64,000 bases of DNA, from assembly GCF_900116645.1 (NCBI RefSeq), contig NZ_FPBO01000002.1:337863-401862 (forward strand). The letters run 5' to 3'. The position numbers and the translations under genes are program-made. This document shows positions 62,420 to 64,000 of this stretch, piece after piece (positions within the stretch are counted from its first letter, which is position 1; each line of letters starts with the position of its first letter). The stretch comes from Pseudoduganella namucuonensis (GTDB lineage: Bacteria; Pseudomonadota; Gammaproteobacteria; Burkholderiales; Burkholderiaceae_D). The notes under the pieces were generated by a model. It was not told where the DNA came from and did no database searches. It was given only the letters and a program-made list of their open reading frames with translations.

Positions 62420-64000
62420 CTAGTGCAGCAGCGGCGCCAGCGCGCTGCCGCGCAGCTGCGCGTCGGCCAGGCGGCCCTGGTACTGGTCACAGCCCTTGCT
62501 GCGCAAATACGCCAGTTGCTCGCCCGTCTCCACGCCCTCGGCGATCACCTGCATCTTCAGGTTGCGCGCCATGGCGATGATGGTGGCCACCACCGCGCCG
62601 TCGCCGGCGGTGGTGAACGAGCTGTCGATCTTCAGCTTGTCCACCGGATAGTCCTTCAGGTAGCCCAGCCGAGAATAGCCGGTGCCGAAATCGTCTATGG
62701 TCAGGCGCACGCCCAGCGCGCTGAGCGCCAGCAGCGTGCCCTGGGCCGCCGCGCCGCCCTTCATGATGATGGCCTCGGTCAGCTCCAGCTCGAGGTATTC
62801 GGGCGACAGGCCGGAACCCTCCAGCGCCTCGCGCACGCAGCCCAGCAGGTTCTTGTGGGTGAACTGCTGCGTCGACAGGTTGACCGCCACCACCAGCGGA
62901 TGCCCGCCCTCGCGCCAGCGCCGCGCGTGGCGGCAGGCCTGCTGCAGCACCCAGGTGCCGATCGGGATCATCAGCCCGGCGTCCTCGGCGACCGCCATGA
63001 AGCGCTCCGGCAGCAGCAGGCCCAGCTCCGGGTGGCGCCAGCGCACCAGCGCCTCCATGCCCACCGGATCGCCGCTGAGCACGTCGAGCTCGGCCTGGAA
63101 CTCCAGCTCGAACTCCTGGTTGCGCAGCGCGCGCCGCAGGCCCTCCTCCAGCGCCACGCGCTCGGCGATCTGGGCCTGCATGTCGGCGTTGAAGAACTGG
63201 TAGCCGTTGCGGCCGCCCTCCTTGACGTGGTACATGGCCACGTCGGCGTGCTTGATCAGCTGCTCGATGTCGTCGCCGTCGTTGGGGTAGATGGCGATGC
63301 CGATGGAGCCGGAGACCTGCAGCGTGTGCACGCCCAGCCGGAAGGGCTGGGCGATCGCGTTGAGCACCGTGCCGGCCACGTGCGCGGCCTGGTCGACGCC
63401 GCCGATGTCGGCCAGGATGATCAGGAACTCGTCGCCGCCCTGGCGGCTGACGGTGTCGGCGCCGCGCACGCATTTGACCAGGCGCCGCGCGATCTCCTTG
63501 AGCAGCTCGTCGCCCACCTGGTGGCCCAGCGTGTCGTTGACCTCCTTGAAGCGGTCCAGGTCGATGAACATGAGGGCCAGCATGCGGTGGCTGCGGCGCG
63601 CGCCCTGCAGCGCCTGGCTGAGCCGGTCCAGCAGCAGCACGCGGTTCGGCAGGTCGGTGAGGAAGTCGTGCTCGGCCAGGTGGCGCGTGTGCTCCTCGGT
63701 TTTCTTGCGGTCGGTGATGTCGGACAGGATGCCCATGTAGTTGCTGACCGCGCCGTTGCTGTCGCGGATGGCGGTCAGCGCCAGCATGGCGGGAAACGCG
63801 TCGCCGCCGGCGCGGCGGCTGTGGATCTCGCCCTGCCAGTGGCCGGTGGCGTCCAGTTCGCGCCGGATGTCCTGGTTCAACGCCGGGTCCTCCAGGCCGG
63901 GCACTTGCCTGGCCAGCGGCTGGCCCAGCATTTCGCCGGCGCCGCGGCCGGTGATGTTGGAATAGGCCCGGTTGACGGCGATGACGGTCTGCTCGCGGTC
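62420..64000 (-). CDS. PAS-GGDEF-EAL c-di-GMP enzyme, C-terminal part (runs off right edge)
   Basis: At least 526 residues, open at 64000. A PAS domain (visible from VIAVNRAYSNITG) with its PAC is followed by a GGDEF domain with intact SRQGGDEFLIIL and an EAL domain with MEALVRWRHPELG, VAVNLSTQQF, LELTEAIIM, IDDFGTGYSRLGYL and AEGVETGEQL. All EAL metal and catalytic residues visible are kept, so phosphodiesterase activity is likely; the GGDEF part may also be active or bind GTP. A short frame starting at 63931 is only an internal Met, as coding continues to the window edge. Confidence 0.95.
   Translation of the reverse strand, partial: DREQTVIAVNRAYSNITGRGAGEMLGQPLARQVPGLEDPALNQDIRRELDATGHWQGEIHSRRAGGDAFPAMLALTAIRDSNGAVSNYMGILSDITDRKKTEEHTRHLAEHDFLTDLPNRVLLLDRLSQALQGARRSHRMLALMFIDLDRFKEVNDTLGHQVGDELLKEIARRLVKCVRGADTVSRQGGDEFLIILADIGGVDQAAHVAGTVLNAIAQPFRLGVHTLQVSGSIGIAIYPNDGDDIEQLIKHADVAMYHVKEGGRNGYQFFNADMQAQIAERVALEEGLRRALRNQEFELEFQAELDVLSGDPVGMEALVRWRHPELGLLLPERFMAVAEDAGLMIPIGTWVLQQACRHARRWREGGHPLVVAVNLSTQQFTHKNLLGCVREALEGSGLSPEYLELELTEAIIMKGGAAAQGTLLALSALGVRLTIDDFGTGYSRLGYLKDYPVDKLKIDSSFTTAGDGAVVATIIAMARNLKMQVIAEGVETGEQLAYLRSKGCDQYQGRLADAQLRGSALAPLLH

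Overview
The window looks like chromosomal DNA of a GC-rich betaproteobacterium, most likely Burkholderiales, family Oxalobacteraceae (Massilia/Duganella-like). The support is the very high third-position GC, the rpsU-yqeY-dnaG-rpoD order, NrtABC/NirD nitrate assimilation genes with a sigma-54 promoter, cAMP and c-di-GMP signalling genes, and a tRNA-Ile(CAU) interrupted by a group I intron that closely resembles the well-known Azoarcus intron. The genus is inference. No rRNA operon, prophage or CRISPR array is visible.

Layout. 1-1.4 kb: a TnpB gene running off the left edge, next to a DUF1778 antitoxin whose GNAT toxin partner is truncated. 1.5-5.8 kb: a tight cluster of CHASE2 adenylate cyclase, TPR/beta-barrel outer-membrane protein, VanZ-like protein and Crp-type regulator, which looks like a cAMP module. 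6.0-21.4 kb: a ten-gene polysaccharide operon (Wzm/Wzt exporter, FkbM methyltransferase with coiled coil, a 1530-residue multi-glycosyltransferase carrying an in-frame palindromic repeat, HAD-UbiA fusion, small EamA/SMR-like protein, two GT-C-like membrane proteins, a GT2 and GtrA), followed by a convergent OafA-type acyltransferase.

23.6-37.4 kb: mixed housekeeping and accessory genes. These are an RhlE-like helicase, a chemoreceptor, an Nramp-related transporter, an LpxO-like hydroxylase divergent from a GMC oxidoreductase, a five-gene operon joining an NrtA-like ABC importer to SCO and cupredoxin-like proteins, and two DUF2382 stress proteins. 37.5-44.2 kb: a cold-shock gene, a hairpin-rich intergenic stretch, the intron-containing tRNA-Ile, then rpoD, dnaG, yqeY and rpsU reading leftward.

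44.3-52.8 kb: a BaiN-like flavoprotein, YbiB, aroG, nirD, tsaD, and nrtABD behind a near-consensus sigma-54 promoter with an NtrC-like site upstream. 52.8-64 kb: two tandem LysR regulators divergent from an SDR enzyme, a voltage-gated K+ channel, a YdjM-like membrane protein, DUF427, a GAF-GGDEF protein with a degenerate active site, a DsbA-family protein, PlsY, YbaK, an EEP-family phosphodiesterase, and a PAS-GGDEF-EAL protein running off the right edge.

Short palindromic repeats (TAGGGCGGAGTAAGC type, GGGGTC.GACCCC type, CCGGGGACAG type, and one 27-bp hairpin) sit between genes throughout. In two places they supply a gene's stop codon.
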